Source of the DNA: Marinoscillum sp040218045
GTDB taxonomy: Bacteria; Bacteroidota; Bacteroidia; Cytophagales; Cyclobacteriaceae
Assembly (NCBI GenBank): GCA_040218045.1
Contig: JAVJQA010000001.1
Coordinates: 129,652 to 193,651, forward strand
Reading direction: 5' to 3'
DNA: 64,000 bases
A program made the position numbers and the translations under genes. The notes under the pieces were generated by a model. The model saw nothing but the letters and a program-made list of their open reading frames with translations, was not told the DNA's origin and did no database searches. The stretch's first letter is position 1. Every line of letters starts with the position of its first letter. Below, in pieces: positions 9,993 to 18,475 of the stretch.

Positions 9993-10073
9993 AGTGCAAA
10001 GTTAAGTCAAGAAATTAGCTTTGGTACGAAATCTGCTTTAAGTTCAGCGTGTTACACCTTGATAGCTACCACT

Positions 10074-10643
10074 ATGCGCACACTTTTTATCCTTTTCACA
10101 CTTTGCCTGGCTGGTCATATATATGCTCAGGAAATAGTTGTTGAAGATCGCTATGACGAATATTTTGGGATAGCACCCGCAGGATATCTCTCTTTCCGCA
10201 ATCAAATTAATCTTGAAGATTACGCCATGGGATTGGAATTCGGAGTGATTAATAAGAATCGTAATTTGGTTTATTTTGGGAGTTTTGATGCACGTCCGTA
10301 TAGAAAACGTGTGATCCGATACCAGGGAAACAATCTTTTTTATCAGTATCGCGAAGAGCGTTTCTTTATTGGAGCAGGTGTGGAATATTTAAAGCGTTTC
10401 AGGCAATCCGGACTTGGGGGGTTTATACAGGTGAATCCAGAGTACACTTGGGGTGCTTATGGTGGATCAGAGAAAAAACCCGAAAGAGGATGGATAATTA
10501 CACCGAGAATTGGACTTTACTGGAATCCGGGTGATTTCGGATACTTCAAACTTGGCTATGCATATCTGGATTCTAAAAGCTATCAACTGGATAAACACCG
10601 ATTGTACCTCACTATTGCCGGACTTTTAACAAAAGATAGATGA
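10074..10643 (+). CDS. Predicted exported protein, possible small outer-membrane beta-barrel
   Basis: From the ATG at 10074 the protein has 189 residues and a clear signal peptide (MRTLFILFTLCLAGHIYAQ). A longer open frame upstream runs into the rlmN region and is not credible. The mature part is rich in alternating aromatic residues (LVYFGSFDARPY, NLFYQYREERFF, GRTPRIGLYW-like and YFKLGYAYLDSK segments), as expected for amphipathic beta-strands of a small outer-membrane barrel. I recognise no family. The 4-nt overlap with the next gene shows that the two are co-transcribed. Confidence 0.7.
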   Translation: MRTLFILFTLCLAGHIYAQEIVVEDRYDEYFGIAPAGYLSFRNQINLEDYAMGLEFGVINKNRNLVYFGSFDARPYRKRVIRYQGNNLFYQYREERFFIGAGVEYLKRFRQSGLGGFIQVNPEYTWGAYGGSEKKPERGWIITPRIGLYWNPGDFGYFKLGYAYLDSKSYQLDKHRLYLTIAGLLTKDR

Positions 10644-11017
10644 AAAAGACACTTGCCATTTTAACCTTGGGCACTATTTTCTTCATGCATTGTGATGACA
10701 CATGCATATGTGATCCCGGCCCATATTTTGCTGATCTTAAGGTCAAGCTGACAATAGATGATGAAAACCCGGAAGTTTTCCTTACCGTTTTTGCCGGGAA
10801 TATAGAAGACAAGGATACGCTAATTGCGGAATTTGTGAATGAGTCTACGGTCTATTACGAGATGGAAGCCGGGAGACGCTATTCTGCTACAACGCACTAT
10901 ACAAGAGGTAATCGGACTTATATTGCAGTAGATGGACGTAAAATGCGGATTTCTTCGGACGATTGTGATTGTGACTATGGTGAAAGTGCCACACTTAATT
11001 TGAGGCTGGCGGATTGA
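10640..11017 (+). CDS. Small lipoprotein, unknown function
   Basis: This 125-residue protein starts with MKKTLAILTLGTIFFMHC, a lipoprotein signal whose modified cysteine would be C18. The mature part begins with a cysteine-rich stretch (CDDTCICDPG) and ends with another (DDCDCDYGE), leaving an immunoglobulin-like beta-rich body. Cysteine pairs may form disulfides or bind metal. It overlaps the upstream gene by 4 nt, and its 3' end overlaps the convergent MG2 gene by 23 nt. No family is recognised. Confidence 0.65.
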   Translation: MKKTLAILTLGTIFFMHCDDTCICDPGPYFADLKVKLTIDDENPEVFLTVFAGNIEDKDTLIAEFVNESTVYYEMEAGRRYSATTHYTRGNRTYIAVDGRKMRISSDDCDCDYGESATLNLRLAD

Positions 11018-13175
11018 CTTCAATCAGTTTTTTGAAAACGAAAGGTTGACCTTTGGAATCAATCCCCTCCACAAGGATTTCAAAAATACCTTCCGTATCT
11101 GATGTATAGAATTCCAGCAAGTAAGGTTGCTCAGGAGCTATTGTAACCTCTGGATTCCAATAAAGTTGATCTCGAAAATCAGGCAGCCTATTAGAAGTCC
11201 GGTCTTTACTTTCATAAGTTGGGAAAGAATAATCCCTCTTTGGCTCTACACCCTGATGAGTGAATTTCAGTCCATTGTCCCCTGGATTGAACGTGTGCAG
11301 ATCACCTTGAAAGGTATGGAATGAGACCAATCCATCAGCAATCAATGGCCCATTGAATATCCGATTGTTAATCACACCAATGCTTTTGACTTTATATGGA
11401 CTGAAGCTTAGGATCCGCTCAGCAGTGGTAGGCACACCATCCACAAGTATTAATGGGTCCAAATCATATGGCAGCAGATATCTGGAGAGTACTTTTATCT
11501 TAGAACGAGAACTGTTCTGTCGAGCCACTACCTCCGGAATAAACTCAATGAAATGCTCATGCATTTTAGGGAATCTGTTATAATCATCTAAAACATAGTG
11601 CCGGGAGAATTCACCGAATTGTTCAGGAGTTAAATCCACTTCATCATCCTCCTGAGGATCAAATTCATAATAGGCATTTTGAATCTGGTTTCTTACGCTT
11701 CTTTCTGCGAGCTCCACCGCAGTTGCAGAATCAATGTTTACAGCAACATATTCAAAGTCAGGATATTCTTTTAAAAATGGGCTTTCCATTTCAAGACTTG
11801 TGGCAGAATCGCCATTTAGAATAGCGAGATAAGACAGGTGTTCGCCAACTATCGGATCAATCTGTAGTACAAAACTGCCTTCACTGTCTGGCGCCGCTGT
11901 TCGCAGCTGATAATTTTGACCAATTGTGGAAAAGGTGACAATGGTCTCAGCCTTTTCATCAAAGGAACCATTGATCTTTCCAGAGATTAATTCCCCTCGG
12001 ACTTCTGGTAGGTATTTAATAAAGCTGGATTGGTCTACATATTTTGTGCCTCTCCATTCAGCGCTCAGCCCTATGTCGGCATTATTAGGATTTTCTAGAT
12101 CTTGATTAAGGTTATTGAGCAACGACTTTTGTTTAATATCTATAGATGAAATGGAGGAGTTTTTTCTGACACTTACTGAGGCCTGGGTGATTTCCTTTGC
12201 CTGAATCGGCACTTGCACTAAATCACGTATTTGAAACTTTTCAATCGATTGGTTCGGAGACTTATCCTGATCTATGAAGGTGAAAATGCGTTCAGCATCT
12301 CCACTGGACGCGATATAGGCTCCTGTATTTAAATTCTTTTTATAAAGCCTTACTTCACTGTTTGTTTCAACCTCTTCATCATAGACTTGATTTTGCCCAT
12401 CTGAAACAGATAATTGAACTAACTTCCTTTCCTTGTTCAAAACGGTAATTGAAAAATAGCTTGCATCCTCCTCCACATGAATGGCCATGTCAGATAAAGT
12501 TGCTGGAAGATTGAAAAAAAGAAAGTCACCCTGCTCATCTTCCATAATTGCCTGATAGCTTTCTCCTTCTTTTGGAACGATGGAAAACTGACCAATTCCC
12601 TGTGCACTTGATTGAATGTCAGCTAGTTTATCCCCCGCAGTATTGACCACCTTGCCTTTTAGCATCACTCCTTGGAGGCCTTTGGCAAATCGAAAAACCA
12701 TGTTGTTTTCCCGGCCTACAACAAGTCCACCTGACTCAGGATAAAAGACTGCATTGAGTTGGCTGCCTTGAGCTGGTTTTTCATACTCCTCAAAAGGATT
12801 GATCACCGTGATTTTTCTCCTGAAGAGAGACTCGAAATTCTTCATCCACCTGGTGTAAGCGATCAAATGGTAAGTACCTGTAGAGACCAAAGAAGGCATG
12901 AAAAATTCGCCGTATCCTCGTCCGTTTTTTAACTGAATTTTTTGCTGAAATACCACACGATCTTCTCCCACTAGTTCCACATAAACTATGCTGCTTAGAT
13001 CACTGAGCCTGGAAGTGGCCGAGCTGGTTACAAATGCTGAGAAGTAAAGCGTTTCGCCAGTGATAAAATTGTCACTATTGACTTGTAGATAAACTTCTTC
13101 ACGCACATTTACTTTCTGTGCTATGGAAATTTGAGCAAGTACAATTAGTACAAATATGGTTGAGAGTTTTTTCAT
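10995..13175 (-). CDS. MG2-domain (macroglobulin-like) exported protein of a TonB operon
   Basis: A 726-residue protein with a signal peptide (STIFVLIVLAQISIAQ) followed by an MG2-type domain (YLQVNSDNFITGETLYFSAFV, YVELVGEDRVVFQQKIQLKNGRG, GTYHLIAYTRWMKN). That domain is typical of Bacteroidota proteins encoded next to TonB receptors. Later repeats are beta-sandwich-like, and a C-terminal segment (ILVDGVPTT...VKSIGVINNRIFNGP) resembles a TonB plug-like fold. It is the last gene of a four-gene operon and overlaps the DUF4249 gene by 1 nt. A role as a surface or periplasmic partner of the receptor is inferred from context. Confidence 0.8.
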   Translation of the reverse strand: MKKLSTIFVLIVLAQISIAQKVNVREEVYLQVNSDNFITGETLYFSAFVTSSATSRLSDLSSIVYVELVGEDRVVFQQKIQLKNGRGYGEFFMPSLVSTGTYHLIAYTRWMKNFESLFRRKITVINPFEEYEKPAQGSQLNAVFYPESGGLVVGRENNMVFRFAKGLQGVMLKGKVVNTAGDKLADIQSSAQGIGQFSIVPKEGESYQAIMEDEQGDFLFFNLPATLSDMAIHVEEDASYFSITVLNKERKLVQLSVSDGQNQVYDEEVETNSEVRLYKKNLNTGAYIASSGDAERIFTFIDQDKSPNQSIEKFQIRDLVQVPIQAKEITQASVSVRKNSSISSIDIKQKSLLNNLNQDLENPNNADIGLSAEWRGTKYVDQSSFIKYLPEVRGELISGKINGSFDEKAETIVTFSTIGQNYQLRTAAPDSEGSFVLQIDPIVGEHLSYLAILNGDSATSLEMESPFLKEYPDFEYVAVNIDSATAVELAERSVRNQIQNAYYEFDPQEDDEVDLTPEQFGEFSRHYVLDDYNRFPKMHEHFIEFIPEVVARQNSSRSKIKVLSRYLLPYDLDPLILVDGVPTTAERILSFSPYKVKSIGVINNRIFNGPLIADGLVSFHTFQGDLHTFNPGDNGLKFTHQGVEPKRDYSFPTYESKDRTSNRLPDFRDQLYWNPEVTIAPEQPYLLEFYTSDTEGIFEILVEGIDSKGQPFVFKKLIEVNPPASN

Positions 13176-14344
13176 CAGTTTTCCCAGTAAGATGGAGGGA
13201 TAGGATCAGCATAGAAGGAACAGTCTGTACAGCCACGACTGTGAATAGCAATCTCGTTTGTGAAGAAATCGTAGTAATAGATATTTCCATCCGTGATTTC
13301 CAGATAATATGCAGCACTGTCAAGTGTGGTTACAGTTGCTTCAACACTGTTGCATTGATAAGGGAACCTGGCAATGGTCAATTGATCACTGAGTTCTCGT
13401 CTACTGAAGAACTTGCGTTTGGTTGAAACTCCCGAAGCTTCAAAATAACCAAGAATGGCCCTGTCGGGATCGTTTGGCGCATAGATATTGCCTAGTACAG
13501 TGCCAGCTTGCTGATCAAAAAGTGAACCACCCGATTCATTGTTTTCATTTAACCTTTTGTAAAACAGATAAGCTGATTCACTAATGGCGTATTGTTTTAC
13601 CAGTAAAGCATAACGGGTGCGCAGAAGCTGATCTTCTTCACTTACAAATCTTATCGGAAACTCAACCATCTTTTGCTCTGAGGTGCCGTTGGTAGTGCCA
13701 TAAATAAGTTGATTGGATTTCCCTTCTTTGTAACAAATCCCTATTAAAGTATCTAACAAAATAAGGGAAGTGTCTTCTGGTACAAATTTATACAAAGCCG
13801 GGTATGGGGTCTGTATTTTGAAAGCCTCCTCATATTCATATCTAAAATATTTGACTTCACTATTTTCTTCCGAGTCAATAAAAAACTGGATACCTCCTAC
13901 GTTTCTATCTTCATTGGCATTGGGTAGGGAAGTATATCTGCCATAAATATCAGCTACTTCTGGAGCTTTGAGAAGTAGCTCGGGCTCAGAACGATACTCC
14001 TCGCCATTTTGGAGGAGGATATTGAGTTGGTAGGTTTGATTGGGAACTCCCCTGAATGCAGCAGCGGTTTCATAGGTTCCATTTTCGGTAGGATTGAGAT
14101 CTACCCGGGATCCATCACCTACTTCTATCCAAACCTGGGCATTGTTTATATATTCATTCAATACTGTATCGAGTGGATAGGTATAATTGATGGACACGGT
14201 ATGTGGCCCCAGTTCGTCTGAAATGTGTCCATCGACTACCAATACCTTGTCAAAATTCTGAGGATCAAAATCATATGGCTTGATACAGGCAACTAAAAAT
14301 GCCAGCAGGATGAAAACGAGTTGCTTTTTTTCTTTAAACATCAA
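13175..14344 (-). CDS. DUF4249 lipoprotein, TonB-receptor partner
   Basis: The 389-residue protein has the lipobox AFLVAC followed by IKPYDFDPQNFDKVLVVDGHISDE, the classic opening of DUF4249 proteins. A carboxypeptidase-regulatory-like beta-sandwich follows (VWIEVGDGS, YETAAAFRGVPNQTYQL), then a larger C-terminal region with a cysteine-bearing end (SRGCTDCSFYADP). DUF4249 genes are nearly always found directly after a TonB-dependent receptor, as here, with a 4-nt overlap. The likely role is a surface-exposed substrate-binding lipoprotein that works with that receptor. The substrate is not evident. Confidence 0.9.
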   Translation of the reverse strand: MMFKEKKQLVFILLAFLVACIKPYDFDPQNFDKVLVVDGHISDELGPHTVSINYTYPLDTVLNEYINNAQVWIEVGDGSRVDLNPTENGTYETAAAFRGVPNQTYQLNILLQNGEEYRSEPELLLKAPEVADIYGRYTSLPNANEDRNVGGIQFFIDSEENSEVKYFRYEYEEAFKIQTPYPALYKFVPEDTSLILLDTLIGICYKEGKSNQLIYGTTNGTSEQKMVEFPIRFVSEEDQLLRTRYALLVKQYAISESAYLFYKRLNENNESGGSLFDQQAGTVLGNIYAPNDPDRAILGYFEASGVSTKRKFFSRRELSDQLTIARFPYQCNSVEATVTTLDSAAYYLEITDGNIYYYDFFTNEIAIHSRGCTDCSFYADPIPPSYWEN

Positions 14345-17109
14345 AATTTGAAATTATAAGATAGCGTAGGGATCGGGTCTCCAAAAACGATAAGCTGTGA
14401 ACCAACGATTTCTCCATTTCGCACATCAAAAAATACAGAGAACGGATTATCTCTCCCTGTAAGATTGTAAATAGACAAAGACCAAAATGAATGAGAAAGT
14501 TTCTGGATTTTATGATTACCCTCCAGGTTGATGCCCAAATCCACTCTAAAGTAATCAGGTATCCGGTAAGAGTTCCTGTCGGAGAAATGAATATTGGATG
14601 ATCCTTTAAATCTAAAGCCAGCAACAGGTATTGTGACAGGTCGCCCGGTATTGTATGTAGTGTTCAAAGAAAAACTCAATCTTCTGGTCAGCTTGTAATT
14701 GGCGACTAGATTAACCGTATGTGGCTTGTCATAAGCCGTTGGGAAATACCTGCCACCATTGATGGTTTCTTCACTGGAGCTACCATCCAGTTGTATAAAA
14801 GTTCTTGAGTAAGCATAGTTCAACCAGCCATTCAATCGCCCGGATTTGTTAAGCGAAACTTCCAGGCCGTATGATTTTCCTGGGCCTTGCAGTATTTCTC
14901 TTTCTATTTTTTGATTCAGTAAGAAGGAAGAGCCGGTTTTAAAATCAACCAGGTTCTGAAGCCACTTGTAATAACCCTCTAAAGAAACCTCCAAAGTACT
15001 TCGGAATAGATTTTTGTAAAGTCCCAGCGAAACCTGGTCTGCTGTCTGGGGGATTAAATGCTCTCCCGAGAGTCTCCAGGTATCGGTAGGTGATAGCGAC
15101 GCGGAATTGGACATGGCATGGATATACTGTCTTGTTCTGCTCATGCTTAGTTTAACAGAGCTGGTAGGGTCTAGCGTATATCTCCCTGACAATCTCCATT
15201 CTGGGCCATGGTAAGTTTTGATGATTTCGCCTTGGTTGTAAGTGGCTGAGTCTATTTCTGTATCGCCATTTTTTGGTGAACCTTCCAGGTAAAGATATTC
15301 TGTCTTTGGGCCCATGGCATTGAACATCACATATCGAATGCCGGCATAGAAAGACAAATCTTCGTTTATCTCATATTGACTAGATGCATATAACGCCGAC
15401 TCTAGCCCATGTTCGTCTTGCACTTTTTCTCGAAGTACAATGGATTCACTCCCCAGTGGTCTTTTTTCACCGGGGTTCACATCATACCTCTTGCTGCTAA
15501 TTCCCAAACTTACTTTATGGGTTTCTTGAGGATAATAGTTCAGATCAGCCTTGAGCGTGGCTTCATTGATGTAAAAATCCTGTTCAAATGCATTTGGTAT
15601 GGACTCGTCATAATTGAGTTCATAATCATAATGAGCATAAATAGCCGAAATCGAGCCATCCAGGTTATTGGTGAATTTGTGAGACCATTTCAATGATGTG
15701 TTGGCGTTGGTGAAGCCAAAGTCTGAAAAGGAAAAGAGGGTGTCTGAGGAAAGTCTGAATTTGTCCCTGCTTATATAGGTAGTGAACCTCAGGTCATTTT
15801 TCTCATCAATTTTGTGATCGAGCTGTGTAAGTACATCAAAGAATGAAACCTTGTTTTCTCTGAAGTTTGCGTTTTTGGCTTTTGAAAGAATCCAATTGGA
15901 ATAGGTGGTTCTACCTCCTATCAGTAGACTTGTTTTATCTTTTATCAATGGGATTTCAAGGGTAAGCTTACCTGTAATTGGGCTGATGCCGCCCTCTCCT
16001 TTGAAAGACTCTTTACTGGCTTCTTTACCCGTGATCTCAAAAATGGATGACAATCGACCTCCGTACTGTGCAGGAATTCCACTTTTGTAGAGTTCCATGT
16101 TCTCAATAGCATCGGAATTGAAAACGGAGAAGAAACCAAAAAAGTGAGATGAATTATAAACCGGGGCACCATTGATAAGAATCAGGTTTTGATCAGTTTT
16201 ACCACCTCTTACATTAAATCCAGATGCTCCTTCCCCCACATTCTGAACTCCAGCTTTGGTTGTGGCAATTTTCATGATGTCATTTTCCCCCAGAACAATA
16301 GGTACCGTCTTGACTTCTTCCACATTGATTTTGCTTACTCCCATTTGCACGTTGCGGATGTTGATGTCCCGATCAGACTCTACAGTTACCTCTTGCAGGG
16401 CAATCACATCCACTTCCATGTTGATGTTGAGCTTACCATTCGAAAACAGAATAATGTTCCTAAAAGTAGTCTTCATCCCCACATACTGCACGTACACTTT
16501 GTGTTTGCCCGTAGGGAGTGTAAGAGAGTAAAACCCACTTTCATCTGTAGTGGTGCCTATAAATGGATTCTGCACGAACACCAAAGCACCCTCAACAGGC
16601 TCATTGTTCTCCAGGTTTTTGACGTATCCTGCAAGGGTATATTTCTCTGAAGTTTGCATCTCATTGCGGTTACCAACCTCAAACACGAAGTTTTCCAGGT
16701 CAGATTCATCAGTGGATTGATCCTGGTACTCCCTTGAAAATATAAGACCTTTAGTTACCTCTGTTTTACTGTCCACTTTTTTGAAAGTGTTTAGAAACTT
16801 CGGGTTGTCAATAATCACGGCATTTTCAGTAATGATTATTCGGTGGTCACTTTGATAGTAACTCAGTGTGGTATTTTCAAAAGCAGTCTTCAATACCTTA
16901 TCCAGAGAGGCATTCTGGAAGGATCCACTAAAAGTGAGGGAGTCGAGCCATCGATCCTGAAAGTAAAATTGAAAATCGGATTTAGATTCGATCTCTGTTA
17001 GCAGTTCTTTAACTTGATGATTGGCATATTCCCCATTAAGGGTGAAGGAATTTTGTGCGGCCAATTGACCAGCCAAAATGAGCGTGATGATCACAAAGAA
17101 TTTTCTCAT
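14341..17109 (-). CDS. TonB-dependent receptor with STN and carboxypeptidase-regulatory-like domains
   Basis: The 922-residue protein has a signal peptide, then an STN domain (about residues 25-105, FTLNGEYANHQVKELLTEIE) that in other receptors contacts a FecR-type anti-sigma factor. A carboxypeptidase-regulatory-like domain follows (YTLAGYVKNLENNEPVEGAL, about 150-235), then a plug (GFNVRGGKTDQNLILINGAP, SGIPAQYGGRLSSIFEI) and a 22-strand-type barrel ending YNFKF. Aromatic-terminated C-termini are needed for Bam insertion. It imports an unknown ligand using TonB energy. No sigma/FecR pair is adjacent, so the STN domain's partner is not visible here. It overlaps both operon neighbours by 4 nt. 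Confidence 0.93.
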   Translation of the reverse strand: MRKFFVIITLILAGQLAAQNSFTLNGEYANHQVKELLTEIESKSDFQFYFQDRWLDSLTFSGSFQNASLDKVLKTAFENTTLSYYQSDHRIIITENAVIIDNPKFLNTFKKVDSKTEVTKGLIFSREYQDQSTDESDLENFVFEVGNRNEMQTSEKYTLAGYVKNLENNEPVEGALVFVQNPFIGTTTDESGFYSLTLPTGKHKVYVQYVGMKTTFRNIILFSNGKLNINMEVDVIALQEVTVESDRDINIRNVQMGVSKINVEEVKTVPIVLGENDIMKIATTKAGVQNVGEGASGFNVRGGKTDQNLILINGAPVYNSSHFFGFFSVFNSDAIENMELYKSGIPAQYGGRLSSIFEITGKEASKESFKGEGGISPITGKLTLEIPLIKDKTSLLIGGRTTYSNWILSKAKNANFRENKVSFFDVLTQLDHKIDEKNDLRFTTYISRDKFRLSSDTLFSFSDFGFTNANTSLKWSHKFTNNLDGSISAIYAHYDYELNYDESIPNAFEQDFYINEATLKADLNYYPQETHKVSLGISSKRYDVNPGEKRPLGSESIVLREKVQDEHGLESALYASSQYEINEDLSFYAGIRYVMFNAMGPKTEYLYLEGSPKNGDTEIDSATYNQGEIIKTYHGPEWRLSGRYTLDPTSSVKLSMSRTRQYIHAMSNSASLSPTDTWRLSGEHLIPQTADQVSLGLYKNLFRSTLEVSLEGYYKWLQNLVDFKTGSSFLLNQKIEREILQGPGKSYGLEVSLNKSGRLNGWLNYAYSRTFIQLDGSSSEETINGGRYFPTAYDKPHTVNLVANYKLTRRLSFSLNTTYNTGRPVTIPVAGFRFKGSSNIHFSDRNSYRIPDYFRVDLGINLEGNHKIQKLSHSFWSLSIYNLTGRDNPFSVFFDVRNGEIVGSQLIVFGDPIPTLSYNFKF

Positions 17110-17843
17110 GGCTGGTTACTAGCTGTTAGATTGTCAATAAACCTGATGAGTGTGACATAGTCATATTCATTGTCAGGATTTATATCCAGGTTATTATCTT
17201 TAATAAATGCCTTGATGGCTTGCTTATCAGGCTTAAAAGCTCTTAATACTGAACCTTTTCCTTTCAGTCTTATGTGTTCATTGCCATTGACGAGGATTAA
17301 CTTATCTTCTGAAACATAATTCAGCGTTTGATTGGTCTCTGTAGTCTTAATGCGCTTAGCAAGGAGCTTCAGTTCAGCCCCTAAATATAGTTCGTCAAAG
17401 AATCCAGATGAGAAATTTAAAATGCCCTCATCGTACCTTCTAAAGTGATGGCCTTCCAATTCGAAAGAAGCGATATCAGATTGAATGAGTTTTATAGCTT
17501 GTGAATGATAGCGAAAATTTGTTGGGTGCCTGATGAGCACCAGGTCTCTTTCTATATCATACCTCATATAGACGCTATCATAAGTTTGACCTCTGTATGT
17601 AATAGAATTTAAGAGCCATTGGTCTTTGTCAAAGAACTGATGAGAATCCCTTGATTGCCGTTGGATCTGGACGTATTCTCCATTGAGGATGCCTGATTTT
17701 TCTTCCCCCAGCCTGGTGTCATACCATTGCCTGATTCCTTCATCCAGATCAAAACCCTCAATGGAATATTGAGCCAACACATTGGTTGAAATCAGAAGAA
17801 AAAACAAGCAAATTAATTGGGAGAAATGGTTTTTTCCGGGCAT
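17106..17843 (-). CDS. Exported protein of unknown function, first gene of the TonB operon
   Basis: The 245-residue protein has a signal peptide (LICLFFLLISTNVLAQ) and a beta-rich mature part with no recognisable catalytic motif (FFDKDQWLLNSITYRGQTYDSVYMRYDIERD). It ends in a helical segment (ALKPDKQAI-like, IKAFIKDNNLDINPDNEYDYVTLIRFI). It heads the operon, with a 4-nt overlap to the TonB receptor. Proteins of this size and pattern are seen upstream of STN-type receptors in Bacteroidota, but I know no assigned role. The promoter should lie between 17844 and 17974, shared divergently with the TRAP genes. Confidence 0.65.
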   Translation of the reverse strand: MPGKNHFSQLICLFFLLISTNVLAQYSIEGFDLDEGIRQWYDTRLGEEKSGILNGEYVQIQRQSRDSHQFFDKDQWLLNSITYRGQTYDSVYMRYDIERDLVLIRHPTNFRYHSQAIKLIQSDIASFELEGHHFRRYDEGILNFSSGFFDELYLGAELKLLAKRIKTTETNQTLNYVSEDKLILVNGNEHIRLKGKGSVLRAFKPDKQAIKAFIKDNNLDINPDNEYDYVTLIRFIDNLTASNQP

Positions 17844-17974
17844 ATGCGCAATGATATTCCGTATATTTTGATTTTGGTAATATTCTCCGTGTCAATTTGA
17901 CTCATTAACAGTTTATTTTACGTTTTTCTCGATTTTCATGAGATTGATAACAATTTGATAGCTTTAGACAGATT

Positions 17975-18475
17975 ATGGATACTAATTCAGAAACCTTCAT
18001 TGACCGGCTCAATGTTTGGCTTGGTCGGTGTGTAAGTTGGTTAAGTCTGGTGCTTGTGCTGATTATCATTGGGGATGTGTTTTTCAGGTATGCATTCTCT
18101 ATGACTTCATCAGCATCATTTGAGCTGGAGTGGCACATTTTTGCTGTTATGTTTTTACTGTCAGCCGGGTGGGCATTCAAAGCAGATAAGCATGTACGGG
18201 TTGATGTTTTCTATTCACGGTTCTCTCATCGGAATAAAGCTTTTGTCAACCTGTTCGGGTGCATTTTTCTTCTATCACCACTTTGTGTAGTAGGTTTTCT
18301 GGAAGGATTGCAGTTTACGGCAAATGCTTACATGCTCGGCGAGACCAGCCCCGATCCGGGCGGGTTGCCAGGTCGCTTTCTTGTAAAATCTGCCATCCCT
18401 ATTGGATTCCTTTTGCTTGGGTTACAAGGAATTTCTGAAATAGTCAAAGCACTCAAAACCATATTCAAGAAATGA
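17975..18475 (+). CDS. dctQ: TRAP transporter small permease (DctQ-type)
   Basis: A 166-residue membrane protein with four hydrophobic segments (SWLSLVLVLIIIGDVFFRY, FAVMFLLSAGWAFKADKHVRVD, CIFLLSPLCVVGFLEG, IPIGFLLLGLQGISE). The HVRVD motif and the layout are those of TRAP small permeases. The motif GETSPDPGGLPGR resembles the mannitol/chloroaromatic-type subgroup. TRAP transporters take up organic acids or related solutes using a sodium gradient and a periplasmic binding protein. The gene overlaps dctM by 4 nt. Confidence 0.92.
   Translation: MDTNSETFIDRLNVWLGRCVSWLSLVLVLIIIGDVFFRYAFSMTSSASFELEWHIFAVMFLLSAGWAFKADKHVRVDVFYSRFSHRNKAFVNLFGCIFLLSPLCVVGFLEGLQFTANAYMLGETSPDPGGLPGRFLVKSAIPIGFLLLGLQGISEIVKALKTIFKK

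Noticed and set aside
9882..10073. 64-codon N-terminal extension of the gene at 10074
   Set aside because: It overlaps the 5' end of rlmN on the other strand, and the ATG at 10074 gives a clean signal peptide.
16189..16650. 153-codon plus-strand frame opposite the TonB receptor
   Set aside because: It lies wholly inside a well-supported receptor gene and has cysteine/histidine-rich random composition.
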